Below, in pieces: positions 18,201 to 27,365 of a stretch of DNA of 64,000 bases. Numbering within the stretch: the stretch's first letter is position 1; the number at the start of each line of letters is the position of its first letter. The notes beneath the pieces are model-generated. The model ran no database searches, had not been told where the DNA came from, and saw only the letters and a list, made by a program, of their open reading frames with translations. A program made the translations under genes and the position numbers. This DNA comes from Halobacillus litoralis (GTDB lineage Bacteria > Bacillota > Bacilli > Bacillales > Halobacillaceae), in assembly GCF_004101865.1 (NCBI RefSeq), contig NZ_CP026118.1, positions 1,691,001 through 1,755,000 of the forward strand. Reading direction: 5' to 3'.

Positions 18201-21200
18201 TGTTGTTGAAACTGTTGCATTTGGAGATAATAAAACAGCTGTCGAAGCTGTGCCATATCCAGTGGCTGCAGCTGAAACGATAACGGTGGTTGGCGGAAGG
18301 CCAGGTATAGAGAAACTTCCATTTTCATCGGTTACTGTATTCGTGATTGGGAGTCCATTTATATCGGTTACGGTAACAACTGCTCCGCTAATAGGAGCAA
18401 GTGTATCCGCATCAAAAACTTCACCGATGATTCGTGCAGGATTCGGGCTTAAAGGAACGGATAAAAATGTAGTCCCTCCAGATTCAACAAGAGCTCCTAC
18501 AGTTGTCGCCGCATAATTCGATGCCGTAATAGAAAGTTGATAAGTTCCTGGAGAAAGACCCGTTATGAAGAATCCCCCCTGGGAGTCTCCCAACACGGTT
18601 TGAATAAGATTTCCCGCTTGATCAAACACTTTGATCTCGATGATGGAATTCAATATCGGCATTCCCTCTTCATCTGTTACAACGCCAGAAATACTGCCGA
18701 CCTCAGGGGACAAAGCAATATCCGCCGTTGTCGTTTGCCCGCTTTCAACTAGAGCACCCACGGTTGTTATTGCATAACCAACTGCAGAGCTAGAGATAGA
18801 ATAGGAACCAGGAGCTAGCCCTCCAATCACATAATTCCCATTTTCATCAGTCACCACAGACGCTACAACAACAGGAACACCTGCAACCGTCCTTGCAACC
18901 GTAACGGCGCCAATAATCGGCAAACCCGTTGTAATATCCGTTACTTGCCCATGAATATTGCCCGGGTTAGGGGTCAGAACAAAATTAACGTTGTTCAATT
19001 GTTCACCAGGAGTTAATATAATGCCCCCAAGAACAGTAGAAAACCCTGGTGCGCTTACAATTACCTGATGATTCCCTGGAGGCAGATTAGACAGGGCATA
19101 ATTCCCAAATTCATCTGTAACCGTTGTCCCTAACACTGATTCATTTTGATCAAGTACACGCACTGAAGCATTCGATATAGGATTTCCCGAGGTGGAACTG
19201 ACATTTCCTGTAATCGTTGCAGGGTTCGGAAGTAAAATAATCGTCGAGCTGCTCGTTTGATTGGAAAACACGCTGATACCTGTTTGCCCAGTCGAGTAAT
19301 TTTCAAAAGTAGCGATGAGGTTGTAGGACCCAGGTGATAACCCAGACAAAGAAAAGCTGCCGGTACCGTCAGTTACTAGCGTAGCGATCGGTAATAAACC
19401 TGAGGAAGGAAATACCCTTACAGAAGCCCCAATTAACGGATTCGCTTCAGAATCGAGCACCTGACCGGTAATCTCTCCTGGATCTGCTATTAAAATCGCA
19501 TTAACTACGGCTGTTTCATTCGGATTCGTCATAAGGCCAATCGATTGAGTCTGATAGTCCGGCCGACTAAACGTAATCGTGTACTGACCAGGTGTAAAAT
19601 CTTCAATTCGATATGAACCATCTACTGCGGTTTGGAAGGAACCAATCAGTACTCCATTCGTGTTAAACAATTGAATAAGCACGTCTGGTAACGGATCCCC
19701 TGTATTTGCGTCAGTCACAGTCCCGTCAACATTTGAAACCAACTGGGTTAATGTGAAATTTTGTGTAACCGTACTCCCAGGTTCAAGCAAAACAGAAGCT
19801 GTCTCTGTACCATAGACTGCGGCGGTTACAATAATTGTAAAAGACCCTTGTGGCAGTGAAGGAACCAAGTATCCTCCATCTCCATGAGTGATTGCCGTTG
19901 CAATAACAGGGCCAGCCGCTGTAAACTGGCGAACCACTATTTCAGCACCGACAATAGTGTCCCCATTTTCATCAGTGACCAGTCCCTGTAGGGTAGAAGG
20001 ATTAGGATCTAATGCAAAACTAGCAGTGGAAGTTTCGTTGGGTTGAATGGAAAAGCTAATGAGTTGATTGCTGTAGCCAGTTAAACTGGCTACGGCTGTA
20101 TAACTCCCCGGAGAAAGGTTGGTAGCTACATAATTTCCTAAGGCATCGGTTACCGTAGAGAATGTAAATGCCCCTGTTTGATCAAAGATTTGAATACTCG
20201 CTCCCGTAAGAACGGCCACAGTAACTCGGTCGATGACGCTCCCACTCACTGTCCCCGGGTTCGGTTCCAGTGACAAGGTTGTCGTTGAGGTTCCTCCCGC
20301 CACAAGAAATACAGCCGTCGATGCGGAACCAAAGCTTGTGGCTGAAGCGGAAACATTATACGTACCAGCAGGCAGGTTGTCGATTCTGAAATTACCTTCT
20401 GAATCCGTGAAGGCCGTACCTACAATGACTCCAGTAACCGGGGAGGTTACTGTCACGGCGCTTCCGCTGATTCCCATACCAGATTGGGCACTGATAACCT
20501 CCCCCGTTAATACAGCCGGTGAGGCATTCAGAGGAATAACGGTTTGCGTCACCTGCCCCGCTTCTACCAGGACTCCTACCGATCCGGTTTGGTAACCTGG
20601 TGCAGTGGCCGTAATGATGTACGTACCCGGTAAGACATCCAGAAACAAGAAACCACCATCAGGATTTGCGAGAATGGTAGAGATGACAACATTAAAATCA
20701 TTCAATAAGCGTAATTGCAGGTTTGCACCAGTAATCGGGTTTCCGTTCGAGTCGACCAACTGTCCTTCAATTGACCCTCTTAACTCTGACAAGTCAATAT
20801 TAGCGTTCGTTGTCGTGTCGCTGACGACTACTGCTCCAGCGGTTTGAGTGCCAAACCCTGTTAATGATGCTGTAACCGTATAGCTCCCCGGTGCCAAACC
20901 GGTAACAGAATAGTTACCAAATGAACTCGTCGTAACCGTAGCTACAATTTGATCTGCCGCACCAGCTTGGCGAACGATAACAATGGCATTAGCGAGTGGA
21001 TTTCCTGTGTCCACATTCGTGACCTGCCCGCTGATTGCGCCAGGGTTTGCAACCAAAGCAAAATTCACATTCGTAATACTTGCACCTGGTGTCAAAATAA
21101 CCCCGGATACTACCTGGCTGTAGCTGGGAGCTGAAACAACAATGGTTAAGGCGCCCGCCGGTAAATTGCTGACAGAATAGAATCCGCTGTCATCAGTCCC

Positions 21201-24200
21201 TGAAAGACTTATAGGAACTTCATTCGCATCCAATACGGTAATAGTGGCGTTAGGAATTGGATCTCCACCTTCATCTACTACCAATCCAGAAAAAGAGGCA
21301 GGATCAGCAATCAAGGTAAAATCAACGATCGCTGTGTCGTTTGCATTAACCGCAGCCCCTGCAGCAACCGTCGTATAGTTAAGAGCACTAGCTGTAAGAA
21401 TATAGCTTCCCGGAGCTATATTCTTAAATTCATATACTCCGTTTACATCTGCTAACACACTTGCGATAAAAACGTTACTCGCCGTGTAGAGCTGGACAAT
21501 GGTGTTGGATTGCATTGGCGTAACCGTTCCACCGATAGCCCCTGGTGAAGCTAAAAGAGACAGGTTGACAACCGTCGTAGTATTAGAAAGGACAATCGCT
21601 CCTCCAACCTTGGTTTGAAAACCTTCTGCACTTGCAATGACGTTGTAGTTCCCTGGTGCCAAACCATTCACCGAATACTGCCCCAATTGGTCCGTAATTG
21701 CGGTGCCAAGCTGCACATTGTTTTGATTAACAAACTGGACAATGGCGCCTCCAATCGGATCTGCCGTCGAATCGGAAGAAATGATCCCCTCGATAGCTCC
21801 TGGATTTGGTTCCAAAGAAATAAGGATGCTCTCCTGCCCCCCAGGTGGTACGGTAACCGTCGCGAAATTCGTTTGGAAGGATGGCGCGGAAGCTAAAACT
21901 GTATAGGTTCCTGGAACCAATTGATCCACCAAAAACTGTCCGCTCGTATCCGTAAACGTCGATTGAACGACTGCCCCATTGACATCCAGAACTCTGACTT
22001 CGATCTGAGCCCCTGTAATCGGATCCCCAGTCTGCTGGTTAATGACCGTACCAATGATTGATACAGGGTTAGGCTCTAAGGTAAAGTCTGCTGTGCTCGT
22101 CATGTTGGCTTGGATAAAAACACCTTGGGAAGCGGCTTGGAAGTCCGTGGCAGTAGCCGTGATGGTGTAGGAGCCCGGTGATAATTGAGGAATTGTGTAA
22201 AAGCCACCCTCATTTGCTACCCCTGTACCGACCACAGTATCTCCTACACTCGTTCTTACCGTGATCACCGCTCCAGGGATCGGATCCAGGTTTCCCTCCG
22301 TAACAGCCCCCTCCAGAATGCCTGGATTCTCCAATAAAGTGAAGTTTACTATAGTCGTTTGAAATTCAGTCACTAGTGCACCAAGTGCCTGGGTCTGGAA
22401 GTTCTCAGTAGAAGATCGGACCGTATAATTTCCAGGAGAAAGGTTCGGAAACGTATATTGCCCTGAACTATCACTAAGGGTAGAAGCGATAGCTATTCCG
22501 TTAAGAAGCAGCTGCACAACAGCACCGCTTATGGGCTGATTATTACTATTTTCTACCGTTCCTTGAATGACACCCGCGCGCAGGGTGAGCTGCGCATCCA
22601 GCATCGTCGTTCCATTTGCAACGATGATTACCCCAACCGTTTGGGCTGCATACCCCGATTGACTAATGGTCACCGTATAAGAACCTGGCGGAAGATTATC
22701 AATGGTATAGTTACCCACCCCATCCGTAAGGGCTGTCGCGATGGTAATCCCACTCTGGTCGATCACCTGGACAGAAGCCCCCTCAATAGGGTCTCCTGTT
22801 GTATTGTCTGTGACTTCACCAGACAACGTTCCTGGCTGATCGATCAAAGTAACATTCTGTATGACGGTTTGACCCTGAGCTACCGTAAATCCAAGCAAAC
22901 TAGTTTGGTACAAAGGTGCTGATGTCCTCAGCGTATAGGTTCCAGGGGCCAATTGATCGATCGTATACATGCCTAAAGCGTCAGTCGTTGTAGTCGCAAT
23001 GACGTTATTAGCGAGATCCAGCACTTGAACGGTGGCATTTGGTATCGCGACATCAGCTTCATTCTCGACTGTCCCCGTAACCGTTCCCGGCGAACCTGCA
23101 AGTTGAAAATCTTCTACCGTAGCAGCATTAGACTCAACCGTTGTCCCCCGTGTTTGAGATTGGTAAGTCGAAGCACTAACCGAAAGAATGTATGTGCCAG
23201 TTTGAACGGTGTTAAACGTATATTTCCCTTGAGCATTCGTCATCTCTGTTGCAAGAACCGTATTAAAGTTATCAATCAAAAGAACTTGTGCTCCCGGAAT
23301 AGGCATGTTTCCAGTCGCAGTGGCTGTTCCCGTAATCGAACCAGGGGCCGGTGTCAACAACAAATCGACGACTTGGGTTTGCCCCGCCGCTACTGTAGTG
23401 GAACGAGTCGCCGTCATGTAATCAGAAAAAATGTACGTTAACGAATACGTCCCAGGAGTCAGTGAAGTGAAATTGTAGGTTCCACTACCGTTTGTTGCTG
23501 TCGTCGCAATTAGTACATTCATAGCATTCCGCAACTCTACCGTAACTCCGGTTAAAGGAAGCCCATTCACCCCCGATGTAACTTGCCCTGTAATTGCTGC
23601 AGCGGATTGAACATTTACAGTATTCGATACCGTCTGAACAGGCAGCTGCCCCCCTGTAAAATCATCAAATCCTGTTGCCGTGACTGTATTCAGCGTTCTC
23701 GTTCCGGGGGTTGTAAACGTACCAATAACACCATACGTCAATGTCGCGGTCTGACCAGGATTTAAATTCCCAACATTCCAGGACAAGGTACCTGTGGAGC
23801 TGTTAAAAGCTGTCGACCCCAATGATGTAGAAATACCATTTACATTAGTTAACTGATTAATCTGGAAAAGATCATTGATGAACACCTGCCTCGCTATAGA
23901 TCGACCAGAATTCGTTATAGTGACTGTCTGTGACCAAGTCCCTTCATTCCCATTTAGTAAACTGGAAGGTCCAGAAGTAATAGACTTGGAGACAGATAAC
24001 TCTGCACGAACATCTACATCTTCCGGTGGGACGGGATTCGTCAAAGAGTTGACGAATTGAAAGCCTTCACTTGTACGTAGCGAATCTTTGTTATAATTAT
24101 TCGCATTCGCTGATGAAAAAATAATAAATTGAAGCGGTGTGCTTTCTGTAATCCCTAACGTCTGGAAAAAGGTACTCGCTGAAAACTGAAAATCTAAAAA

Positions 24201-24665
24201 ATAATCCGGGTTCCCCCCAAAATTTGAACCATCATTCGTCAAAGTAGCACGCGCCACATCAAAATTGACGATCGGTCTTGAATAGTTCGGGGCTCCTTGA
24301 CCATTCGTTCCTTCTGCTTGATCGTTCCAAGAGTTGAACTGCCTTACTGTATTTTGAACAAGATTAATGGTGCTACTCAGACCATTGACGTTTACCAGCC
24401 AGTCATACACCCCTGGCGTCCCTGAGGTATTAACAAGCATCCCCCAGGCAAAGTTTCTAAAACCAGTGGACTGACTGTTCACCGGATTTGTATTTAGCCT
24501 TATCCGAAAATAAATGTTCTGGCCGTCGTATGCGAAGAAAGCGGCGGGAAACTGTGTATTGCCCACGATATCCGTAGAGCTTGGAGCTTCATCACCTACC
24601 ACGTCAAAGATAGGTTGAGAGCCTATTAATAAAGGTTGGAACTGATTATTAGACGGAAATGCCAT
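15279..24665 (-). CDS. Giant protein of 30 carboxypeptidase-regulatory-like repeats with Cys-rich C-terminus
   Basis: About 3,128 residues. Residues 1-215 form a unique domain, about 218-353 a DUF11-like domain (VTITNSGRSIARQVFINDLF), and about 355-2940 some 30 tandem repeats of 78-89 residues. Each repeat resembles a carboxypeptidase regulatory-like or Cna-B beta-sandwich (G-V-T-D--G-P-I-GA-V ... TD-G-Y---L-PG-Y-V--SA). The last 185 residues carry about ten cysteines, whereas I see none in the repeats. There is no signal peptide, membrane anchor or LPXTG motif. The start is ATG at 24665 with AAAGGAGG ten bases upstream; upstream in-frame codons are spurious. A fibrous surface protein is likely. 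A spore-surface location after mother-cell lysis would explain the missing signal peptide, but that is inference. It is monocistronic, flanked by hairpins. Confidence 0.9.
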   Translation of the reverse strand: MAFPSNNQFQPLLIGSQPIFDVVGDEAPSSTDIVGNTQFPAAFFAYDGQNIYFRIRLNTNPVNSQSTGFRNFAWGMLVNTSGTPGVYDWLVNVNGLSSTINLVQNTVRQFNSWNDQAEGTNGQGAPNYSRPIVNFDVARATLTNDGSNFGGNPDYFLDFQFSASTFFQTLGITESTPLQFIIFSSANANNYNKDSLRTSEGFQFVNSLTNPVPPEDVDVRAELSVSKSITSGPSSLLNGNEGTWSQTVTITNSGRSIARQVFINDLFQINQLTNVNGISTSLGSTAFNSSTGTLSWNVGNLNPGQTATLTYGVIGTFTTPGTRTLNTVTATGFDDFTGGQLPVQTVSNTVNVQSAAAITGQVTSGVNGLPLTGVTVELRNAMNVLIATTATNGSGTYNFTSLTPGTYSLTYIFSDYMTATRSTTVAAGQTQVVDLLLTPAPGSITGTATATGNMPIPGAQVLLIDNFNTVLATEMTNAQGKYTFNTVQTGTYILSVSASTYQSQTRGTTVESNAATVEDFQLAGSPGTVTGTVENEADVAIPNATVQVLDLANNVIATTTTDALGMYTIDQLAPGTYTLRTSAPLYQTSLLGFTVAQGQTVIQNVTLIDQPGTLSGEVTDNTTGDPIEGASVQVIDQSGITIATALTDGVGNYTIDNLPPGSYTVTISQSGYAAQTVGVIIVANGTTMLDAQLTLRAGVIQGTVENSNNQPISGAVVQLLLNGIAIASTLSDSSGQYTFPNLSPGNYTVRSSTENFQTQALGALVTEFQTTIVNFTLLENPGILEGAVTEGNLDPIPGAVITVRTSVGDTVVGTGVANEGGFYTIPQLSPGSYTITATATDFQAASQGVFIQANMTSTADFTLEPNPVSIIGTVINQQTGDPITGAQIEVRVLDVNGAVVQSTFTDTSGQFLVDQLVPGTYTVLASAPSFQTNFATVTVPPGGQESILISLEPNPGAIEGIISSDSTADPIGGAIVQFVNQNNVQLGTAITDQLGQYSVNGLAPGNYNVIASAEGFQTKVGGAIVLSNTTTVVNLSLLASPGAIGGTVTPMQSNTIVQLYTASNVFIASVLADVNGVYEFKNIAPGSYILTASALNYTTVAAGAAVNANDTAIVDFTLIADPASFSGLVVDEGGDPIPNATITVLDANEVPISLSGTDDSGFYSVSNLPAGALTIVVSAPSYSQVVSGVILTPGASITNVNFALVANPGAISGQVTNVDTGNPLANAIVIVRQAGAADQIVATVTTSSFGNYSVTGLAPGSYTVTASLTGFGTQTAGAVVVSDTTTNANIDLSELRGSIEGQLVDSNGNPITGANLQLRLLNDFNVVISTILANPDGGFLFLDVLPGTYIITATAPGYQTGSVGVLVEAGQVTQTVIPLNASPAVLTGEVISAQSGMGISGSAVTVTSPVTGVIVGTAFTDSEGNFRIDNLPAGTYNVSASATSFGSASTAVFLVAGGTSTTTLSLEPNPGTVSGSVIDRVTVAVLTGASIQIFDQTGAFTFSTVTDALGNYVATNLSPGSYTAVASLTGYSNQLISFSIQPNETSTASFALDPNPSTLQGLVTDENGDTIVGAEIVVRQFTAAGPVIATAITHGDGGYLVPSLPQGSFTIIVTAAVYGTETASVLLEPGSTVTQNFTLTQLVSNVDGTVTDANTGDPLPDVLIQLFNTNGVLIGSFQTAVDGSYRIEDFTPGQYTITFSRPDYQTQSIGLMTNPNETAVVNAILIADPGEITGQVLDSEANPLIGASVRVFPSSGLLPIATLVTDGTGSFSLSGLSPGSYNLIATFENYSTGQTGISVFSNQTSSSTIILLPNPATITGNVSSTSGNPISNASVRVLDQNESVLGTTVTDEFGNYALSNLPPGNHQVIVSAPGFSTVLGGIILTPGEQLNNVNFVLTPNPGNIHGQVTDITTGLPIIGAVTVARTVAGVPVVVASVVTDENGNYVIGGLAPGSYSISSSAVGYAITTVGALVESGQTTTADIALSPEVGSISGVVTDEEGMPILNSIIEIKVFDQAGNLIQTVLGDSQGGFFITGLSPGTYQLSITASNYAATTVGALVESGGTTFLSVPLSPNPARIIGEVFDADTLAPISGAVVTVTDINGLPITNTVTDENGSFSIPGLPPTTVIVSAAATGYGTASTAVLLSPNATVSTTLALVANPGGVTGTVTAEGTGDPISGAVVQIFDATRALVATLVTDPDGVYQFNSLSAGTYRIVVSASGFGTGIQDVDIVSNQLTQADFALSENPGNIQGLVINDSTGDPLIGVTVVIRQFSPTGPIVQTAATDSNGEFLVMGITPGVYAVTAFSPSSGSQTATVSVVAGITTMVTLALSPDAGAVEGIVTSSVTGEGLRDTRVSVYDDNGILVVVTQTDSEGRYRVEGLSPGNNTIVLFHPSFQTASIGTTISANETSIVNAALRPSPGMLEGQVLDAFGEFPLPGAVVQLFPAQSLIPVANAVTDEDGFYSFNGVAPGEYTVTASLTGYARGAVGATVIENQVTIIDIFLMPDQASISGSVTSNDGFPVQGATVRVVDQNETVLGTGVTAFDGSYVIGNLPPGSHIVIFSAAGFGSVVIGVILSQGEEETGVDAVLQPNPGAIAGIVYDSATERGITGGDLVIRRVIGDTSTVVASTTADSNGRYTVTGLSPGLYTITASAIGYGPSTGAVVVESDVTERVDIPLTSLTGSLEGQVFDSDGFPIMEQGISVQIFNEQGRLVETLLANDLGEFTVLNLEAGDYRVVVSAPGYETAVVSAMITAGQTTMITVVLQGEPGTLSVNVRDRMTGVPISGASVTVNLPDGTLIGSGVTDSNGDVIVTGLPTGELILSVDAENYITETQTIVIEANEVLELAVTLQRIPLGRVIGQVVDRETTFPIHGALVELINANGTVIASSITDEEGLFRFEDVPKGTYRLRISRRGYETETVIIEVVNGETTYVRVELDGGGDPCSLDDRRGFCTVENLTCWEVGNPNRRENRSVQLPSGDQVMLQVINVAMTFDVTITIEGTNGVCVSDPVQRTIYNQVLMYAPQDTVIHCSVALSECTLDLECRNGNLSSVILRLFWNQSLQTQTDATVRLDGTFNSARGEEVEAQREGDICISVTRVLDWIQVCVEKEISIDVERLIFRCNFS

Positions 24666-24856
24666 ACATTTGCTTCCTCCTTTTTTGCGTTTTGATATTG
24701 ATATTAGTCTATTTTTACCCTGGCTTTTTGACTGTCCGCTTGCCCAGTTTTTCTCGACAACTACAATGGAGTTTCTTATAACGGTGATTTGTCCAACTGA
24801 ATTTCGAGTGGCCACGTTTTCGATAAAAGATGTAACCACTTGAAAAAGAAATATAA

Positions 24857-24897
24857 AAAAACCACTCAAAAGTTATAGAACTTTTGAGTGGTCTATT
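24857..24897 (-). terminator. Strong hairpin upstream of the giant gene
   Basis: On the minus strand, ACCACTCAAAAGTT pairs with AACTTTTGAGTGGT and is followed by TTTTTTATATTT, a good intrinsic terminator. It lies about 190 bases before the giant gene start and would stop any transcript arriving from the right. The sequence is a diverged member of the CTCAAAAGTT hairpin family. Confidence 0.75.
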
Positions 24898-25083
24898 AAA
24901 TTTATAGCCAACAACATGCATATGTGTAATCTCCCTTGAAAATCCCCATTTAAATTGACTCGAACATCTACCATAACGAGCTATCTTAGCCCCACACTCG
25001 CGTTAAGATCGGCCTACCAAGTATCGATTGAGAACTAAGTCTCTAACTACTTATACTTAATAGACTCGATAATATCCATAAAA
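24898..25083. other. Spacer without recognised features
   Basis: About 190 bases between two minus-strand hairpins. No open frame with a ribosome site is present. The sequence is not obviously repeated elsewhere in the window. Confidence 0.4.
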
Positions 25084-25385
25084 AAAGTCCCTCAACAATT
25101 AGAAAATTTGTTGAGAGACTTTTCCTTGAAACATTTTCTATTTTTCGAATGACATAAAGTATGTCATTAATTGATTAACAGAGGATATAAGCCCATCACA
25201 TTAAGTTTGGGCGTTATTATATCATGCCCCCCTTTCACTAGGCTATTTAATAGGACAATAATAAGCCCCACAGGACTTTGTTATATCAAGGTTTCCATCG
25301 CAAAGTTAATTTATAAACTACAATAAGTTTTAATACTTTATGAACAATATACAGTCATAATCCAGTCCCCAAAAACATTACCTAA
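25084..25385. repeat. Attachment-like repeat module: hairpin, degenerate groEL-end core, CAGTC repeats
   Basis: This stretch aligns by eye with 42061-42365. It starts with a hairpin (GTCCCTCAACAATT/AATTTGTTGAGAGAC; T-run on the minus strand). Next comes AATGACATAAAGTATGTCATT, then a degenerate core ATCATGCCCCCC (25221-25232) that corresponds to the groEL-end-like ATCATGCCGCCCAT of other copies. It closes with CAAGGTTTCCATCGCAAAGT, GTTTTAATACTTTATGAACA and CAGTCATAATCCAGTC. It appears to be an old, decaying attachment site or insertion junction. Confidence 0.65.
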
Positions 25386-25439
25386 AATTCAGATTAAAAG
25401 AAATGGATCTTTAATCGTTTGGACTAATGCATTTATTAG

Positions 25440-25652
25440 GTTCACAAACTAGGAGTAGTTCCTAAAGTCTGAGGCTTTATCTTCATCCGTTCAACCCACT
25501 GATGGAGAAGGTCATTATACCAGGGCGATTTTAATGGCCACTTCTTCATTATAGGTATGGACAGTTAAATTACGATCATTTACCATTTCTAACGCCAGAA
25601 CGGCCTCTTCATCCTCCAACAAGTGAACCTCTCTACAACTGCGAATTACCAA
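25440..25652 (-). pseudogene. Relic of the HEPN (hepT-like) gene, C-terminal part
   Basis: The minus strand matches the last 55 or so codons of the intact HEPN gene at 54367-54765. Shared segments are CATCCGTTCAACCCA, GATTTTAATGGCCACTTCTT, TATGGACAGTTAAATTACG and CCTCTTCATCCTCCAACAAG. A stretch encoding Lys-Tyr-Asn is shortened, and the similarity stops abruptly near 25650. A partial terminator relic precedes it. Confidence 0.75.
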
Positions 25653-26034
25653 GGGACTGACCCAAAAATTCTTTTTTTAATCAATTCTTAAATGATTATT
25701 TTTGAGATGACGCGGAAGCGTTGTATGTAGCTTATATCCATGATTTGGGGTAGTACCAACGAAGCTCTTCCTTTGTTAATTATATATCTTAAGAAAGCCT
25801 CTATATGTAAGCGATTTTTCTTTATTTTTAATGATTTATTACGCTTGATGAACCCCAATTTTATTCTGTCAGGTATAATTCCCCCTTTAAAATAACTTTT
25901 ATGTATTTTCGAGGCCTTTTCTAATCTGATTTTGTCTAGTCATGACTAATCTTGTCTAAGGTATTTCAAATTAAACTAAATCCCTCCATAATAAATCTCA
26001 TGTTATTTCAATAAAAAAGGAGGACTTTATATTT
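25653..26034. other. Spacer before the Spo0E-like gene
   Basis: About 380 bases of A+T-rich sequence with no gene. It begins where the HEPN relic breaks off and must contain the promoter of the Spo0E-like gene. I cannot name a promoter with confidence. Confidence 0.4.
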
Positions 26035-26187
26035 TTGGTGAAGGTAGAAGAATGGCTGTTGCAGTGTATAAATAAAAAAAGACAGAAAATGATTAAGTTA
26101 GCTTTGGACAAGGGGTTTACAAGTAAAGAAGCTGTTAAATGTAGTCAAGAGTTGGATCAGCTATTGAATTTATACAGCGCGATATAA
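26035..26187 (+). CDS. Spo0E-like sporulation regulatory peptide
   Basis: A 50-residue peptide that carries the Spo0E family signature. It has an N-terminal helix with KKRQKMIKLALDKGF, then SKEAVKCSQELDQLLNLY, which contains the conserved S-Q-E-L-D motif. Spo0E-type proteins are small helical phosphatases that remove phosphate from Spo0A and so delay sporulation. AAAGGAGG (26017-26023) lies 11 bases before TTG 26035 and 14 before GTG 26038; both are in frame and differ by one residue. It stands alone on the plus strand. The match to the motif is good, but the target response regulator is inferred from the family. Confidence 0.75.
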   Translation: MVKVEEWLLQCINKKRQKMIKLALDKGFTSKEAVKCSQELDQLLNLYSAI

Positions 26188-26397
26188 TCAAAATTACATA
26201 TTGTGGGTAGTAAAGCAGTAAAACACCGCTACATAGTCTGTTCATTTGTCGCTAGAAAAGCACTACCTCTTTTAGAAAGTAAACAGTTTAATCTCTAAGT
26301 AATATTGAATCAAATTGCAACATAGACGCTCTGAGAAACAGTCAAATTTAAGACTGTAAATTATTTTATATAGGAAAGGGAAAGGAGAAACATATTT

Positions 26398-26652
26398 ATG
26401 CAAAGTAAAGATGAATGGATAAAGAAAAATATAGAATCTCTTTTTGAACTATTACCTGATGAATCTGTCATAGGGGAACCATTCTGGACAATCATGGAGA
26501 AAGATTCAGGTTATGAACAAGGTGTGAACGGTAATTATATTAGAATGGAGGGTAATGTTACCCCCTTATTTTTTTCTAAGAAAATGGCAATTGAAGCCTC
26601 TAAAAGGTTAAGAAAAGAAGGAGTAGTTAGGGGGTTTCTCAATCACATTTGA
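26398..26652 (+). CDS. Hypothetical small protein
   Basis: An 84-residue soluble protein that I do not recognise. It begins MQSKDEWIKKNIESLFELLPDE, with central EPFWTIMEKDSGYEQGVNGN and a C-terminal helix SKKMAIEASKRLRKEGVVRGF. GGAAAGGGAAAGGAG lies close upstream of the ATG. Its last codons overlap the start of the next small gene (TTGA overlap), which suggests a cotranscribed, coupled pair. A terminator at 27.0 kb follows both. Confidence 0.55.
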   Translation: MQSKDEWIKKNIESLFELLPDESVIGEPFWTIMEKDSGYEQGVNGNYIRMEGNVTPLFFSKKMAIEASKRLRKEGVVRGFLNHI

Positions 26653-26876
26653 AACATCTTATTGCACTATCGGAGGAAAAAATAGGAGACATGAAACTAT
26701 GTTTAATATTATTGGAAGAAACAAAAGCGATGGTAGTAGAACCCAAGTTACTAACTGATTATTTTTTGCTTGATCAGCATGAAAGCCTTCAAAATTCTGC
26801 CCACCAATTCATAGGAAGAGCTTCAAAACAAACACTCAAGGAAGAATATTGGACTTTAAACAGAAAGTTTATCTAA
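26649..26876 (+). CDS. Hypothetical small protein, coupled to the previous gene
   Basis: A 75-residue frame starting at a TTG that overlaps the stop of the preceding gene by four bases. The text MKHLIALSEEKIGDMKLCLIL..EETKAMVVEPKLLTDYFLL is not recognised. It has no membrane segment. The overlap and the shared downstream terminator support a real gene, but the start codon is weak and there is no independent evidence. Confidence 0.42.
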   Translation: MKHLIALSEEKIGDMKLCLILLEETKAMVVEPKLLTDYFLLDQHESLQNSAHQFIGRASKQTLKEEYWTLNRKFI

Positions 26877-26997
26877 ACACTTGATTACAGCCAAAGGAAT
26901 GTACCATCTGCGCCATATTTTTTACCAGCAGTTCCCACGAAATTTACCACTTGCTGTCACCTTATTTACAATAGAAGAACGTCACCGACTCTGAAGT

Positions 26998-27042
26998 AAA
27001 AAAGCCTAATCCACCTTTTCTTTACCGAGGAATTAGGCTTTG
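26998..27042 (+). terminator. Terminator after the two small genes
   Basis: AAAGCCTAATCC pairs with GGAATTAGGCTTT around an 18-base loop, with an A-run before and TTTGGT after. It is positioned about 120 bases after the second small gene. Confidence 0.6.
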
Positions 27043-27365
27043 GTCTTCCGCAATCGCGCCAATTGTGAAATATCATTTTCTATTGAACAGTATATTTGTA
27101 CGGCGCAGCACATGCAAATGGATTTTTTGTTTTTTCGTCTTTCTACTTGAACATTAGCGCCCGATTGCAGAACTGATCATCAATGTATTTTCCATCTTTT
27201 TTTATTTGTTATTTCTTCACCTTTTTTATTATTATATCCTATTACATAAACATTGTCTGAATCAGTAAGTCCAATTATATTACTCTTACGAGAAGATTCT
27301 TAAGTTTTTATACTAATACCAACATCTTACATCTTCAACTAGTACAGTCATTTTATAATAATTTA
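27043..27365. other. Intergenic region, no feature recognised
   Basis: About 320 A+T-rich bases between the small-gene terminator and the end of the convergent monooxygenase gene. I see no gene, repeat copy or clear hairpin. Confidence 0.4.

Noticed and set aside
17635..24060. Plus-strand open frames inside the giant repeat gene
   Set aside because: They arise from the repeated codon pattern of the opposite strand and have no ribosome sites or family features.
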